DNA from: Diphasiastrum complanatum
Taxonomy: Eukaryota > Streptophyta > Lycopodiopsida > Lycopodiales > Lycopodiaceae
DNA length: 64,000 nucleotides
Direction of reading: 5' to 3'
Assembly (NCBI GenBank): GCA_029204225.1
Contig: CM055101.1
Location: forward strand, 37,437,648 to 37,501,647
The position numbers and the translations under genes are program-made. Positions 63,356 through 64,000 of the stretch are shown one piece after another. Within the stretch, counting starts at the first letter, position 1. The number at the start of each line of letters is the position of its first letter. The notes beneath the pieces are model-generated. The model had not been told where the DNA came from. It saw nothing but the letters and a program-made list of their open reading frames with translations, and searched no databases.

Positions 63356-63732
63356 GAAAATGGCAACGAAACAAGTATACTGGTGTTTCGATGGTTGATA
63401 AGATTATCGCAGTGATGGGATTCGGAAAGGTTGGAACCGAAGTTGCTCGGAGGGCAAAAGGACTTGGTTTGAATGTTATTGCACATGATCCTTATGCTCC
63501 TGCTGACAGAGCTCGTGCCCTCGGTGTTGAATTAGTATCATTCGACGAGGCTCTGGCTCGGGCTGACTTTATTTCTCTTCACATGCCTCTCACTCCTGCA
63601 ACGAAAAAAGTTTTCAACGATGAAACCTTTGGCAAGATCAAAAGGGGTGTGCGCATAATCAATGTCGCACGAGGAGGCGTTATCGATGAAGAGGCTCTAG
63701 TTCGAGCACTTGATAATGGCATTGTTGCTCAG
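63356..63732 (+). CDS. PGDH: D-3-phosphoglycerate dehydrogenase exon 2 (residues 209-334), gene continues beyond window
   Basis: Acceptor ttcag|GAAAATGG completes the split Gly and restores the frame with exon 1. It encodes the NAD-binding Rossmann motif VMGFGKVGTEVARRA (228-242), HDPYAP, HMPLTPATKKVF, and INVARGGVIDEEAL (310-323), whose Arg is the family catalytic arginine. The catalytic Glu and His, and the C-terminal ASB and ACT domains, should lie in later exons outside the window. Exon 2 ends GCTCAG|GTATTT in phase 0. Confidence 0.95.
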
Positions 63733-64000
63733 GTATTTAGCACTTTTCATTTTGCATCTCTACAGGAGCTTCCGACCGCCAACACTGAAATAAAATAAAT
63801 TGGGTTCCTAGAAAAAGTAGCTCAACTTTGTTGCTTCTGGAAGATGTCACCACAATCTATTCACTTGTGGCTTAACCATGACTACCCTATTGCACTATTT
63901 CACTTAGACAAGATCATAGATTTAATCAGTTTTTTTGAATGAAGTTGTCTATAGCCCAGTCCTATTACTTGTATTATTTACATTTAATTTTCGGCTGCAT
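63733..64000 (+). other. PGDH intron 2 (partial)
   Basis: Sequence after the donor at 63733 has stops in the continued frame and no resumed PGDH coding sequence by the window edge. Confidence 0.8.

Overview
The window is nuclear DNA of a land plant with a large, transposon-rich genome. All clear splice sites are GT-AG, LTR retrotransposons dominate, and both host genes are recognisably plant: AUG4 and plastid-type phosphoglycerate dehydrogenase. Introns of 5-10 kb in an ordinary housekeeping gene fit a gymnosperm, a fern or another large-genome lineage. The sequence alone does not decide which.

The main result is a complete host gene that no single reading frame reveals. On the minus strand, 13 small exons between 44746 and 5530 join in phase into a 443-residue protein recognised as AUGMIN subunit 4 (AUG4, HAUS augmin-like complex subunit 4). 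It has 1332 coding bases spread over 39.2 kb. Five introns exceed 1.8 kb: intron 1 (5.4 kb), intron 2 (1.9 kb), intron 7 (9.4 kb), intron 8 (10.3 kb) and intron 9 (9.3 kb). Four of these carry recognisable transposon debris; intron 2 shows none. The other seven introns are 104-611 bp. A run of C on the plus strand, read as G-runs on the sense strand, lies just upstream of the start codon.

Transposons by AUG4 intron: intron 9 holds a decayed Ty3/gypsy RNase H-integrase piece (minus), a LINE (plus) interrupted by a 692-bp element with an 8-bp target duplication, and a long CT microsatellite. Intron 8 holds a 5.1-kb hAT element with terminal inverted repeats, an 8-bp target duplication and a multi-exon transposase broken by at least two stops and a frameshift, followed by two gypsy scraps in opposite orientation. 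Intron 7 holds a tandem foldback repeat, a second copy of the LINE family, a hAT relic and a gag-like relic. Intron 1 holds two copia RNase H ends (plus), a chromodomain gypsy relic (minus) and a pure 262-bp GT tract.

From 44.9 to 62.3 kb is a retroelement block: gypsy integrase (minus), a copia gag-integrase reading frame with its 5' LTR (minus), a gypsy RT-integrase fusion relic (plus) and a nearly full-length gypsy with one LTR (minus).

At the right edge, divergent from AUG4, a TATA box and two exons encode the first 334 residues of a plastid D-3-phosphoglycerate dehydrogenase (phosphorylated serine pathway). The gene runs off the window. The two host genes have no evident functional link. 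The left 5 kb is downstream of AUG4 and contains tandem repeats and one unrecognised coding-like stretch.
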